DNA from: Stratiolaelaps scimitus
Taxonomy: Eukaryota > Arthropoda > Arachnida > Mesostigmata > Laelapidae
Direction: 5' to 3'
DNA length: 64,000 nt
Assembly (NCBI GenBank): GCA_019614645.1
Contig: JABWDB010000009.1
Location: forward strand, 5,561,501-5,625,500
The translations under genes were made by a program, and so were the position numbers. The notes below the pieces were generated by a model, which worked only from the letters and a program-made list of their open reading frames with translations, did no database searches and had not been told where the DNA came from. Numbering within the stretch: the stretch's first letter is position 1; the number at the start of each line of letters is the position of its first letter. This document shows positions 33,975 to 45,610 of this stretch, one piece after another.

Positions 33975-34279
33975 GTGTATACGTAGATTATGTGCAGTAC
34001 GACTCTGTGTGCACATGATGAACGGTCGAATATAGTCGGTCTTCCTGGATAACATCATACGGAAGCATATACGTATCCGTTGTTATATGTTGTATGCACA
34101 TTAATAGTAAACCAATTGGTGAAACATATTATATTTGACATAAAGTATTCTTCCAAAAATGCATAGTAAATCTAATCCTCGAACCACTGTTAATGCTAAC
34201 AATTATCTACGTTTCATAACACCATCATGCATTACAAGAAGCACATGTGCACGATGCCAAATGCAAACCACAATGTACA

Positions 34280-34297
34280 TTATATATATATATATAT

Positions 34298-34340
<43 letters not shown>
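34280..34340. repeat. Compound TA / poly(A) / TA block
   Basis: A TA tract, then about 17 consecutive A, then a second TA tract. The A-run directly between two TA arrays is unusual within the window. Confidence 0.85.
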
Positions 34341-34344
<4 letters not shown>

Positions 34345-35537
34345 ATAACACAAGAAGAACCCGAATCGATTTTGCGAATTGATAATTTCCATCAACAACG
34401 TCGACCAACGAGATAAGCACATAAGGGTTATAGAGCGTCTCTACGAGCGCGTTCGCAGGACGCCACATTAGAACGAAGTGGACAGGCAGCAAGACCTAAA
34501 TTAAATCTCTAGTCTCTCTCTCTCTATTATGCCTTAAGCGCCACGTAAGGCGCACCACAGGAGTTTACAATAAGAGGCATAACGAACGGAGAGAAGAATC
34601 AGTAGAGAAGCCGCGAGATAGGGGTCGCATAGACGTACCCTGCTTCTGTATGCGAACAGCAAACATGGACACATTCAGAGACGGCCATTCACCTACTCAC
34701 ATCCACCCAGGGACAGACACGCACACACACAGGCTTACACAGACCTTACAGGAGCTCGAACAAAAAATCAATATTTTTTTAATTAAGAAGAGAAATTGAT
34801 ACTCTTAATACGGCGGGAGCAGCGTTAGTGGCGGCGGCGGTGGCGGCGGTGGCGGCAGCTAGTTGAAAGAACGACTTCAGCCACGGAGCGACAAAGCCAA
34901 GGAGGACTGCCACTCTGCAGCCGATAGATACGTCGAGAGCGTGGTCGGCCTCGTCCGCCTGGACCCGACCGACTCGAGATAACAGGGTGAACAACGAATT
35001 TGGTCGTCGGCATCGCCATCGTCGCTATCGTCGCCAGTTAATAAGAATATATATGCCACCGAAAAGCGGGAAACTACGAAGCGCACAAGCTGGCGCAGCA
35101 GCACGAGCAGAATTCCTCTTTGAGTCCCCGTCTCTCTCTCTCTCTCGATCTAGAAGTTTCTCGCTAAGCAGTGGCTGCTCGACCACTTTCCTCACTCTGT
35201 CTGAGCCGCTGCCATAGCTACACTTTAGCCGGCATTGCCACCACCGGTGGGCTGTCGCAAGCGCGCTAATGCTACCTAAGGTGTTATAGCAGATCCAACA
35301 GCGTTTTCATGGCTATTGCCACTGCTTGCGCGGCGGCTACCGCTTTGTGCTGTTGCTGGGCCTGCTGCTCAACAACGCTGGCCCTACTATACAGCGCCAT
35401 CGCACTCATCCTCCATAGTGGATTGAAGGAGGATTACTCTTCCACAATAGGAGGCAGAGGCAAAACCTAACAGGGGAAGAGGCGGTAGCACTAGGCCGAC
35501 TGCCACTGAATCAAGTTAACGAACATAAGAAGCATCA

Positions 35538-35549
35538 CCCCCCCCCCCC
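35538..35549. repeat. C12 homopolymer
   Basis: Twelve consecutive C. Confidence 0.9.
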
Positions 35550-35942
35550 TTCCTCCAACACCGAAGGCTGCCTCACAACCCCCTATACAACTCCTCAGTC
35601 CAGCACTGTACGCTTCGGCCCGTTTCCACCACTGACAGGGGCAAGCTACGAGCTTCCTCTAACGCTCCTGCCGCGGCTCGCCGACGAGGTGCTGCTGTCG
35701 AGGCGTCGTAGGCTGCTTGGTAGTGGTGGTAGTACTACTGCCGCCGCCGCCGCCACCACCGCCGCCACTGCCTCTCTAAAAAATAGCGCTTTTTATCAAA
35801 GCTCTACAGCAGCGTAGGGTTTCTCGGCCTAGTGGCCCGCCTGGCTAGCAGTTAGCTGGGCAGGCAGCGCGGTGGATGGCTGGCAGCTTCTCGTCTTCTC
35901 GCTCATATGCTTCCGCCTGCATTGCCCTCAAAGAGCCAAGTG

Positions 35943-35964
35943 AGCTGGCTGGCTGGCTGGCTGG
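35943..35964. repeat. (GGCT)n tetranucleotide repeat
   Basis: Five GGCT units, the complement of the CCAG/GCCA core found elsewhere. Confidence 0.85.
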
Positions 35965-36308
35965 CGTCTCGCATCGCCCGACCTAGCCTGGGTCCGCCCG
36001 CGCGGGGCCTAAATCCACAGAAACCGAAGACACATAGACACACACACAGACAGGCGTCGTGCAACTCACAGCCAAGCAACGCGCCTGCCTACTTGGTCCG
36101 GTTTTGAGCTCACGAGCTCTATTCTATAGCTTTGGCGGGTCGTTTCGGCAACTTTGAAGCCGCTAGCCGGCGTCGAATCGCCGCTTGCCAGGCCAGGAAG
36201 GCAGGCATCAACAGCGGCAGCAGCAAAAGTGACTGGAGAATGCCTCTACTTCTGCTGTGACCTCAGCAGCCTACGCTGTTGTGCCACTGTACATACACAC
36301 CCGCACAC

Positions 36309-36335
36309 AGAGAGATAGAGAGAGAGAGAGAGAGA
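36309..36335. repeat. (GA)n microsatellite
   Basis: About thirteen GA units with one interruption. Confidence 0.85.
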
Positions 36336-37513
36336 CCGCCGTGCATATGCGTATATTCAATGGTAGAGTCAACGTTAAAGAAGAAGACATATTAGTGTCC
36401 CTCCAAGCCCACTCCCTTTCGATGACCTGGAAGAGATGCGCGTCCTTTAAGTTCATCTTGTACCAACTGCCGGCCCGCATCATCTCGCAACGCCACGGTG
36501 AACGGCTCCTCCATAGACGCGTGCCATTCAGGGAATATTGACTCGGATCATATTCTCTCTTCGCCACCATGTATGCCATACATGTGTAGCAAAACAAGAG
36601 GCACATGCCGACCATATACGACGATATTCTACACATAGAGCTATGTATTGGTGGGGGTGAAATCGCCCAGCATTATACATTCACGCCATAGAGGCCGACG
36701 TATAGAAATTTCGCGCGTGTCCATATATTGTTAGTCAACTGGCCTACATCTCCTGTGTTGTTGAATTTTCGCTCCACTTCGTGAAGACCGCGTCCGCGCC
36801 GGAAGCCACACCATTGGCAACTTGACATTAGATATTTCGTTTTTATACAGGCTATATAGGCATCGCAGAAAGCAGAAAGTGTCTACAATAAACAGTGAGT
36901 CTAAATATTTAGAAGTAGAGAGAACAGCATCCGCTACGGCGTAGCGTTAACTTTCCCCCGCCCTCTCATACACTATATTGAATTCGCCGTCGATGGCTGA
37001 GCAACAAAAACAACAGCATCTCAAAAAAAAAACAGATGATTTGACCACCGCACGAAGCGGGACAATAACAGCATGATTGACAAAACAGTGGTAATTGTAT
37101 GTTTGTAAGCGGCGAAAGCACACATCTGTTGTCACCACTCAGCGATGTACGCCCGGTCAATAGACAGAACTGCTAGCCAAGACAATCTGGGACTTTGGCG
37201 TTAGCGGCGGTAGCTTTGTTGGCCGGATCCCAGTTTCTTTCTCGTTTCGTCCTTTGCCGCCTCATCTGGCCCTCGCTTGGCCCTCCGTAGAGTTCGGCAA
37301 AAGCGGGTGGACGCTTCTCCAAATGGCCTCCAGCACCGTCAGGCGGTGGCGGCAGCAGCGGTGGTGGTGCGCGCGCGAGCGCGGACGATGCCAAAAACGC
37401 CTCCTCGGTCCCGTACCCCGAGGCCCGCGATGCGGAGCACGTCGACGCTAAATCCACATAGCGGCGGGGCGTGCGTTAGCGCCCCCTTCATCGTCCGTTG
37501 CTTTCACTACTAG

Positions 37514-37986
37514 CAGTGGCCACCAGGCGGGGGCAGAAAGCTGAAAGAATCCGGTGCAGATCTCGCCTCTCGTCCGAACGCCTCGCGGGCTCGAGGGTTG
37601 GCAAGAAGAAGGGCCAATTCACACATCCAGAGGCCATAAGGCATGGAACGGAGGGCCGTACACTCGTTGTGGGTAGTGTATTATATAATAGTAATAGCAA
37701 TAATGGTAGATTGAAGTACATACTAGATTGGCTGGCGGCCGACGACACTTCGTACAGACAGCAACGAACTCCGGCTACGGGAGACGAACGGAGCAGCGAG
37801 CACGAAGTGAGACTGTGTGTGTGTGCCAGCTTTCAAACAGAACAAGCCCCGGCCAAAAGTCGCTGCCTCAGCTGGACGCCATTGGGGGTTGGGGCAGTGA
37901 CGATGCTGGTTGGCGGAGCCCGACAAAGTGCGCTATGTATTATTAATCTTGACAACTCGCCTTGGAAGCGAAAGGCGGACGGATAA
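37514..37986 (+). CDS. Exon-like frame, 156 residues, after a strong acceptor
   Basis: CATCGTCCGTTGCTTTCACT plus ACTAG (37513) forms a strong acceptor. With two carried bases the frame is open for 157 codons to TAA at 37984-37986. Two blocks, about codons 1-51 and 85-150, show third-position G+C of 62 to 67 percent with the second position lowest. Between them lies an AT-rich part (about 37672-37725) with low bias that could be a small unspliced or skipped segment, since it starts GG/GTAGTG and ends in ACTAG. The translation is basic at the start (VATRRGQKAERIRC) and mixed later, with no recognised domain. It would be a last exon as drawn. Confidence 0.25.
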
Positions 37987-37990
37987 ATGA

Positions 37991-38016
37991 GGAGAGACAG
38001 AGAGAGAGAGAGAGAG
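37991..38016. repeat. (GA)n microsatellite
   Basis: About twelve GA units just after the stop of the preceding frame. Confidence 0.85.
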
Positions 38017-38616
38017 CACAAATGCGAAGGAGACCGACCATGTGTTTTCCTCTGGTTTTTCCCGTCTCCTCTGCCCAGAAGTCCCTCCGTCCGGGCTGTG
38101 CTCCTGCCCCCTCCCTCCTCTGATTCGCCTTATCTCTTCTCGTTCGGCGCACTCTCGTCTCCCGCTGCTGTGTGCTTGCTTTCTCTCGAGTTTTGGCGTC
38201 GTCGTTCGTATGACGCTCCACTCTGTGCGCCGCATTATGTATTATTGACTAGTCGTACCTCTCGCTGACGGCGTCGTTCTTCGCCTTCGCCGTCATCGTG
38301 CGGCGTTGTCGTCTCTCGTTGTCTCTCTTCCCTCATTCCCCGTCACAGCTATCCACTGAGCCACTTCTTTCTCTCGTTTCGAACGAGATGCCACCATCGT
38401 TCTCCCTTGGACGAGGAACGAACGGCCACGGCGGATGAGCGAACTCGGACGTCCCCAAAAACCTTCGGCAGGCCCACTGAGAAGGAGTCAGCCGGAAGGC
38501 ACATGAATCAAAAAGTCACCGATGTGACAGCATCTCAACGAGACAGACAGACGTCTCCGACACAGGCAATTCAGCACGACTCCGCAGGCTTCTTAAGAAA
38601 ATCCGAACAGCGCGTT
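38017..38616. other. Pyrimidine-rich stretch with a strong acceptor
   Basis: TTTTTCCCGTCTCCTCTGCC followed by CAG (38080) is an excellent acceptor. The sequence beyond it is itself pyrimidine-rich and codes only for Leu/Ser/Pro in the open frames. No gene is supported, but it may be leader sequence for the exon at 38617. Confidence 0.35.
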
Positions 38617-38694
38617 ATGGCAGCCGGTGGTGGCCAAGCAGCAGTCTTCATCTTGGCCGTCTTGGCCCAATGCCTTAGGATACATGTGACTTGG
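38617..38694 (+). CDS. Candidate start exon encoding a signal peptide
   Basis: ATG at 38617 (G at -3, G at +4) reads 26 codons: a short Gly-rich start (MAAGGGQ), a hydrophobic core (AAVFILAVLAQCL) and Arg-Ile-His-Val-Thr-Trp. It ends in phase 0 at the donor TTGG/GTGAGG (38695). This is the layout of a secretory signal peptide in a first coding exon, common in genes for secreted or cell-surface proteins with long first introns. The start context is good. The frame is also open upstream to 38407, so initiation could be earlier. No downstream partner exon can be assigned inside the window. Confidence 0.3.
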
Positions 38695-40439
38695 GTGAGG
38701 CCACTGCCCGCTCGGTCGCCCCCAGGCCGCGGACGGCTTGGAGGATGAAGCAACTAGTTTTCAACTGCAGGACAATCGGTTCGAGACGACCACATATCGT
38801 CGAGAACAATGCGACTACAGCCAGCGAGATTGAGTACATGCATATATAAGGCAGAGTGTGTGAGAGATAGAGCGAGAGAGAGAGAGAGTGCGCCGACTAG
38901 AGACCGAGAAACTGGTACATTGACGCCCTCCTAGTACTCCCTCTCTCTGTGCATGCACCATATCGGAAACGCCGCAATAGACCGAGGGAATACCACGGGG
39001 TGATTTCACCGAGACGAATACGTTTCCAGCGAGGCATCGCGCCCCTTGCACCTTTCGCATGAAGCAACAGCCCAAGCTAGTGCCGCGGTGTGGCAGCAAG
39101 ATCGCCGTGCACAGCACATTGTTTTCCTCCTGTGACAACGTCGGCAGATACCGACCTGGCTGAACAACAGCAGCTCAGCGTGTCCCGTTACGATATTCGA
39201 TTATTCTACAGGCCATATCACCATATTGCTGTGACCGGATCAATTATGCCGGCTATGCTGTCGCTGTTAGCTGACTGCTGACGTTGCCCGGGGTGTCCCT
39301 GATGACGTCGAGCGTCGCGGGCTCGCTGAGCTCGAGTTGAATCTCACTTGCATCTCGGCCCTGCCTTTGTTGCCATCATCCTGTGTTCCAGGTTAACAGC
39401 TGTAGCGTGCCCTGTTGCAGGTTCATCTCGTACGTAACGCGTGAGGAATACAGACAGCCAAGAGTGTCTTCACTATTCGCTAATGTATGTATATCGGCGC
39501 TAAATCGACGGGCGCGAAGTCGAGACAGCGACAAACACGGCAGTGGGTCGTGTTTGATTCTATCTGTTGGATTTACCAGCACTAGCGATTGCCTATGAAC
39601 GCTTGTCGGCCCGTCGTTTATCTAGCGAATCAAAATATACAAAAGTATGCTGAGATCTAGCTCTACCATCGAGCTCTGCTCGATCTAACCGCTACCGGTC
39701 GTTCTTCCGTGCTGCTACTGCCGCTTGATAGAAAAGGGCGGGTTGGACGGACTGGTAAGCAGGCACCTGATGGAATTGCGCTCTCGTCCGCTCGGCATTG
39801 CCACTACTATTCGCTACGGCCGGACCCCATTCGGGGGGGGGGGGGGTAGCGGACAGTCAGCGAACGAACTCGGTGGATTGCCATCTATGTTGCACCGAGT
39901 TGCTTGCCAACCGCGCAGCATTCGTAGGAAAATCTCCGGCAAGAAGAACTTCTCTACCATCCTTGTCAACATATCGCCGAAGTTGCTCTCTGTGTTGTCC
40001 CATCTCTCCTGTCGGCGTACACCACCAGGTTAACCTCAATGAAATCGCCTTCACCTCTTACTCGTGCTTCCTCTCTCACGAGGATTTCGTGGAGTAACGC
40101 CGAGCGAAGCACGGCACCATTCTAAAGTCTTCCCAATAACTCTCCCCGAACGGCAGACGGCCACAGCATTGTGGACCGGCAAACGCCGGCCCCGATGTTA
40201 CCACTAAGGTGCTGCACGTGAGCTCCGACAACGCGGCAGTGGCATCAGCAAGGGTGCGAGCAATGGTGTCTATATTAGAGCCACTGAGAAGAGGTGGTTG
40301 CACCAGTGACGGGAACTGCTGACTACGCCGGGTATCACAAGGTCTAGGAAACGGCGAAGCGATACAACGCCGGGGACGTGTGTATATCCTCCTTGAATAT
40401 AGCGAACAGGATCAAAGATGAGGGGGGGGAGAGACTTAC
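38695..40439. other. Spacer with a GA tract and a G14 run
   Basis: A GA microsatellite lies at 38874-38888 and a G14 run at 39833-39846. Short frames near 39798-40097 flank the G-run and are not convincing. No gene is supported. Confidence 0.45.
39833..39846. repeat. G14 homopolymer
   Basis: Fourteen consecutive G. Confidence 0.9.
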
Positions 40440-40627
40440 AGGCTTTCGCAGCACTCGTCTACAGAAGGTGACGACGAAGGGACGAGCCAGAGAAGAAGCG
40501 GTCCTAAGAGGTAAATAATAAGCCGGAGAGAAAGACGAAGTCGGATCGGGAGCCTCATAGGGAGTACGAAGGAGTCCGGCATCTTCTCATAGAAAGCTCC
40601 AGCATATCGCATACGGGTGCGCGTGGC
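40440..40627 (-). CDS. Candidate internal exon with a hydrophobic segment
   Basis: On the minus strand the acceptor GGTTCCTTTTTTCCAG ends at 40628, and the consensus donor AGCCT/GTAAGT begins at 40439. The 188 bp between are open in one frame only; the other two have stops. Read from the acceptor, the frame gives about 62 codons: a basic start (ATRTRMRYAG), an Arg/Leu-rich stretch, the hydrophobic run LIIYLLGPLLLWLV, then SSSPSVDECCES. This could be one transmembrane helix with a short flanking loop. Codon-position bias is modest (second position lowest). Two strong splice sites around the only open frame are the main support. The family is not recognised. Confidence 0.3.
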
Positions 40628-43362
40628 CTGGAAAAAAGGAACCCGATGCCAGCGATCTCTTGGGGACGTAGCAACGATCAAAGGATTCTTCTCATAACGA
40701 TGTGTGCCTCCCGCGCCCCCACACCCCCCGCCCCCCCGGTAGCGCCTTCTAGCGATGGCAAAGTATCTTAGCTCTGCGGGACCGCCCTATCATTCGGCCA
40801 CTTGCCGTTTGCTCAGTCGTTGGCTCCCCTCATTCGAGACGACAGCGCAATGCTGGAATCGAAGAGGATGGCCCAGACTCCAGAAGTCAGTGCTGCCTCC
40901 GTGCCAAGCTGCCAGGTTAACAAAATACTTATTCGACGTTTGTGGTGGTGGTGGTGGTGCTGCTGCTGCAGCAACAGCCCTGTTGGTCCACGCTTCCGCC
41001 TCGCCGATCAGCCTGGAGCAGGCAAACCAGCCTGACGTTGGTTGGCTTACCTCACCTCCGCCGCCGCCGAGCAGTTGGTCGAGGTAGACGAGTCGCTTCT
41101 TATCGAAATGGAAATGCACCCCCGGACTCTACCTCCTCCTTCCCGCTCTTCCTGTTCCCCCTCTCGTCCTCCGCACCTGATACGATTGACGGCCGCTGCC
41201 TGAACTCGACCGCGGGAAAGCGCACGCTGAACTCTTCGAACGAATTGTGGCCACAGCGGTCAAGACGAGCGCTCACCGCCGCCGCCGCCGCCGTTTGCCG
41301 CCCGTTCGATGCCGAGTGAGATGTGAGTTGTCTGATGTAAGCAGCAACACTAGCAACACGGAAGTGTACGACACCGTCTATTGATGCCGGTACCGCCAGC
41401 GGTGAGACTGCAGCCGCTGTGAGACCTTGTGAGTGTGAGTCAGTCCAATCGTATCTGGCGCCGTCAGAAGTGTCAGCCAGCTAACAGTGAGACGAGAGCG
41501 GAGCGCTACTCGGCTAGAATCCGCAGGGAACGCTAACCGATTTGAGGGGTCTCACCAGCATTGCCAAACGGGCAGGCAGACGGGACCTAACCTGCCCAGC
41601 TCAGCTTATAGGAGGACGTTGCTCTCCGCTTCTGCTGGCACTACTGCTCCTCTAGCGGCGCAAGCAGCACATTGCAAATCATATGAACCAGTACGGTGCC
41701 ACTACTGCTGCTGCTACTACTGCTTACCCTGCTGTTCGGTGGCTGTAATGGAAGTCTAAGAGTTTGTCTATGGGAGTCTAAGAGTTCAGTTTGCCAGTTG
41801 CCGCTACCGTCACCCGCTCGCATCCGCCCCCTTAGCAGGGCACTGGAGGTGGGCGGGGTGGTTGAGGGGCACTCGCCTTCGAACTCCGCCAGACGAAGTT
41901 GCCTGCTGCCATATCTGACCTACAACTGCTTGCTGTGCCTAGCTGCGCCTCGCCTGCGTTCCTCAGGAGTGATAAGCTCGAGGCCGCGACCCTGTTCTAT
42001 GCGGCACTACCGACATCTGCAATTGAGATCGAGCGCAAGCAAAGCAAGCACCAGAGACGAACGAAGCAACGCCGTTCGTGGTCGTCCAATGTGCATTCCC
42101 ATGGGAGGTCCACGTTCGGTCCTGCCATCTCGACAGGCCAGCCATCGTGAAGCCGTATCTTGGCCACCAACGCCGAAGCCGCCGCAGCCGCCTCCGCCTC
42201 CGCCGCTGTTGTCGTCGTCGTCGGCAGTCGAACGACAATACCAGCGAGCTCAACGTCCAACAACAGCAGTCATCAAGGGTCAGCGGCAGTAGCAGCTCTT
42301 ATCAAAGGGTAAATAGTACAAGCCGCGGAATGTATATGAAAAGGGGTTTACGATTGGCCTCCCTCTCCGATATTCGTAGTGCGTTTGTACCCTGTACTTC
42401 GGCAGGACGAAGCATCCCGACATCCGGCCCGACATGAGCTTGCGCCGATCCAGCGATGCCCAATGTCATGGACTCCAAAAGTCAGTCCCCGGGAGGGGAA
42501 CTTCGAGTGAGCAGAACGCACGAGGGAAAAGTTTGCTCGCTCTGCCGAGGCGAACAAGGAACTCCCTGCCCCCCCCCGCTCCAGTCGCGTTTCCCCCCAG
42601 CTACGACTGCCTTCCTGCCTCTTGCTGCTGTTGCCGCCGCTGCCGCTGTGGGTGCTGACTTGCTGTCGATGTCACCGGCTAGCAGTAGCCGGCACCGCTG
42701 CCCCGGCTCCTGGTCCTACTGTCTGGCTACCGAAGCAGCTGCCTGCTTATATTTGCACTAATAAACGAGCCCATATATTTTATACTCGCTAGAGCCGACT
42801 CCGCTTTTTATTGACTTTCATTCATTTGAGATACCCTGGACTAGGTAGCTAGCTTGGCAGCGAGGCAGCCAGCCACTAGGTAGGAAGGCACAAAGGAAGG
42901 AAAAGCGGTAGGGTATTTAGGCTCATGCGACGTGCCGTCCCCAAACGGCAGGTGTTGGCGGCGGCGGCGGCGGTGGCGCAGTTGCACTATCCGCTGGCAG
43001 GAAATCAAATAGAGGAAGCTTCCTTCTTCATGGCTTCTTGGTGGCGGGTGGCTTTCTGTCTTCTCCCTCTTAATACTACGGCGGCTGTTTCGTCGACGCG
43101 ACTGACTCCCGTCTTTCTCACGTTGCTCCTGCTGAAACAGCAGCCGCAGCAGCAGATGCTTAGCTGGATGCTAGAACAGCCAGGGTGATATAGCAAGGGA
43201 ACGCTATCACACATAGGCCAACTGTCGGCGGCAGAAAACAGCTGCGGTCCATCCTGTAATAGAAGAGGGACTACTGTCCTACATAATTCATCCGATAGTC
43301 ACCACAACAGCAGCAGCAGCAGCACCAGCAACAACAACAATAACAGCTAAGATATTTATAAT

Positions 43363-43683
43363 ATGGCACCACATCAAGTATTTTTCACGGCCGGGTGGAA
43401 AAAAAAACTCGAAGTGGTGCGCCACGTACATTGCAGGCCACGTATCAGAGTCGTTCCCTCTCTCTCTCTGCCTCGCACACAAATGGCGGTCAAGGACCAA
43501 GACTCAACGGACAACCTGTCGTCAAGAGCGAGCCTAGCAAGACTAGCTAAACTATCTTACTATCATATATTCTGCCCTACGACAGCCTTCCAAGCGAGTG
43601 AAGAAGGAGGAACTACGCCACCAAGAACCACAGCCACGAAACCGCGTGATACGATGCCTTGTAATAGTTGTTGGTCATCATAA
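43363..43683 (+). CDS. Possible single-exon frame of 106 residues
   Basis: ATG at 43363 has A at -3 and G at +4, a strong initiation context. It opens 107 codons ending in TAA at 43681-43683. Third-position G+C is only about 53 percent overall, but it rises around an internal ATG (MAVKDQDSTDNLSSRASLAR). That ATG follows a CT tract which could act as an acceptor only with a non-consensus end. No domain is seen. Confidence 0.15.
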   Translation: MAPHQVFFTAGWKKKLEVVRHVHCRPRIRVVPSLSLPRTQMAVKDQDSTDNLSSRASLARLAKLSYYHIFCPTTAFQASEEGGTTPPRTTATKPRDTMPCNSCWSS

Positions 43684-44029
43684 ACTTGCTGTCGGCTCGA
43701 ACAACCGCTACTTCTCGTCGGCCACTAGCTCAGTCGTAGGGGATAGACGGGTACAGGGGAGTCAGGTAGATGGCAGTCTGTGTTTGCGTTAGTTGCACAT
43801 TGTGGCCGCGTTAGCTGCCTGCCTGCCTGCCTTGACTGGTTGGCCGCCATCGCGTCTGGGCACCCACACAACGATGGTGATACGAGCTTGGGCTTCGGCT
43901 GGCAAGGGAATATCGTCGGGCCGCGGAGGTTGTGCCGCCGTGAAGGCGAATATTTCACAACATGAACTGGCCGCCTACGTACTTCCATCCCACCAGCTAA
44001 CCAGCAACCCACTACAACCCACGGGGCAA

Positions 44030-44043
44030 GGGGGGGGGGGGGG
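44030..44043. repeat. G14 homopolymer
   Basis: Fourteen consecutive G. Confidence 0.9.
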
Positions 44044-44191
44044 TATAGTTTGGCTGGTGGCTGATGCAGCAGTAGCGGCCGCCGCCGCCGCGTCCGTCAG
44101 GGCCGCGAGCGACAGGATGCGGCAGGTAGCCGTTGAGCTGCACCATCACCAACCATCGCACCTCGTAAGTGAAGTGAGGTGTCAGAGCGAT

Positions 44192-44210
44192 GAGAGAGAG
44201 AGAGAGAGAG
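44192..44210. repeat. (GA)n microsatellite
   Basis: Nine GA units. Confidence 0.85.
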
Positions 44211-45042
44211 ACGCCGACTTGAGCTGAAAGCCCGTCATTGGTGGTCAGCACTGGGTACTCCGCTGCTGCTGTTGTCCGACGACCGTAGCAGCACTGCTAC
44301 AGGCTCTAGCAGAATGTACTGCTAGGAAGCGATACGGGTGGCCTAGATAGCTCCGGAGAGCCTAGCCTAGGAGGCGAGACTTCCTCGCTGGTTCGAGTAG
44401 AACAACTTGGACAGCCGTTGGGCTCGGCGAGAGACAGCAGCCAGTGGGAGAGAAGCCATTCAACGGGCGAGTCGTCCGGTCGCTCCTACTATGCAGCTGT
44501 TCATGTCCCCTGTGCTCCGCTTTTTGCTGTTCGTGTGTTCTGCAGAAATGTCTGCCGGCGCTCTGCTGCGATGCTGTGCTCAAGCGAGTGCGACTCGCCG
44601 ACTTGCCACATGCGGATCGCCATAGAACACTACAGCAGTATATAAGTGAGAGTTACGCGGTGAACAAAGAGACGAAAAAGAGTAGGATAGAGAGCGAGAG
44701 AGGGGCGGATGGGGGAGCTAACTGACCGATGCTGCTTCGCGCTGCTGTTTAGATGGTTTGCTTTGAGATAGTGTGCGTGTGCGAGTGTGAGTCATTGACG
44801 ACACCCCAGGGCCGGCCGGTGAAGCCGACCGCAGGCTGGAGACCATCTCTGTCTGACCGTCACTCTGTACCGCCGCCGCCGCTGCTGATGCTGCTGATTC
44901 AGTCCCGCGTTAGCTGAAGCACCGCTGCTCCCTGTTACCTCCATCACATCCACATCTCCGCTGGCGGGACAGGAAAAAGTGGCCTCATTTTTGACCACTG
45001 TGGCTGGCAGCGGCACCAGTGACACCCCCAGATGGTATTGTA

Positions 45043-45043
<1 letters not shown>

Positions 45044-45093
<50 letters not shown>

Positions 45094-45098
45094 TATAT
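45044..45098. repeat. (TA)22 microsatellite with short TA extension
   Basis: Forty-four bases of pure TA, one C, then a further TA stretch. Confidence 0.9.
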
Positions 45099-45610
45099 GA
45101 CCATATCGCTACGACGATGTGTGAGCCAGTAAAGGACACTGGACGGGGACTGGAGTTATATCGTCGAAATCGTTGGTAGTTATAGTCCCCGTTTCGTTGT
45201 CTACCCAACGGCGCCGAGGTAGCACCAACGATACCTGACAACAGTCGCCCGTCCACGAGCCATTGTACAGCACGATCATACCGCATATGCTTTGGCTTGG
45301 CGACAGATGACTGTCATAGCTACAATATAGCAGCATACATTGGCCCTTATTTCCGCGGCCACTAAACGACCGGTCGAGACGTTGGCAGCGTCAGGGGCGG
45401 CGGTGTCGGCCACTTACGAAATTGATCAGACTCGTAGGTCGTGTTCTACCTGTAAATAGGTTCACGTTTTTACAACTATACCAAACCTCGTTTATACCAC
45501 CTTGACTCGATTTGGCCAGCATTGAATAGGCGGTCATTACGATGATGAGTTCAAATCAAATCCAAAATCTACATATATATATATATATATGCATATACAT
45601 ATAGTGTGGT

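Larger units (their letters stand above)
28296..37513. other. Long spacer with numerous repeats and two long but doubtful frames
   Basis: Holds TA, CT, GA, CAG, TAT and GGCT repeats and a C12 run. Overlapping frames at 32303-33013 and 32983-33696 (+), 236 and 237 codons, are unusually long, but their codon-position bias is weak and no splice signals define them. A strong minus-strand acceptor (TTTCTCTATGCAG near 28824) leads to only nine codons before a stop. AATAAA occurs at 33692-33699 after the TAT repeat. No gene is supported with confidence. Confidence 0.45.
40628..45610. other. Spacer with repeats and several weak frames
   Basis: Contains GGT, GCC, GGC, CAG and GA repeats, a G14 run and a long TA tract. 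Frames at 41696-42292 (Leu-rich start, no ATG) and 42456-42761 (ATG with G at -3, a CSLCRG motif, AATAAA overlapping its stop at 42762) are noted but lack decisive support. Confidence 0.45.

Noticed and set aside
41696..42292. 198-codon frame starting with a Leu run, resembling a signal peptide
   Set aside because: The Leu run is encoded by CTG/CTA repeats, there is no ATG, and no acceptor precedes it. Part of the frame has some codon bias, but not enough to call it.
42456..42761. ATG frame with a CSLCRG motif and AATAAA overlapping its stop
   Set aside because: A second ATG frame (42434-42658) is open over the same bases, codon bias is near neutral, and the end is repeat-driven Ala/Ser.
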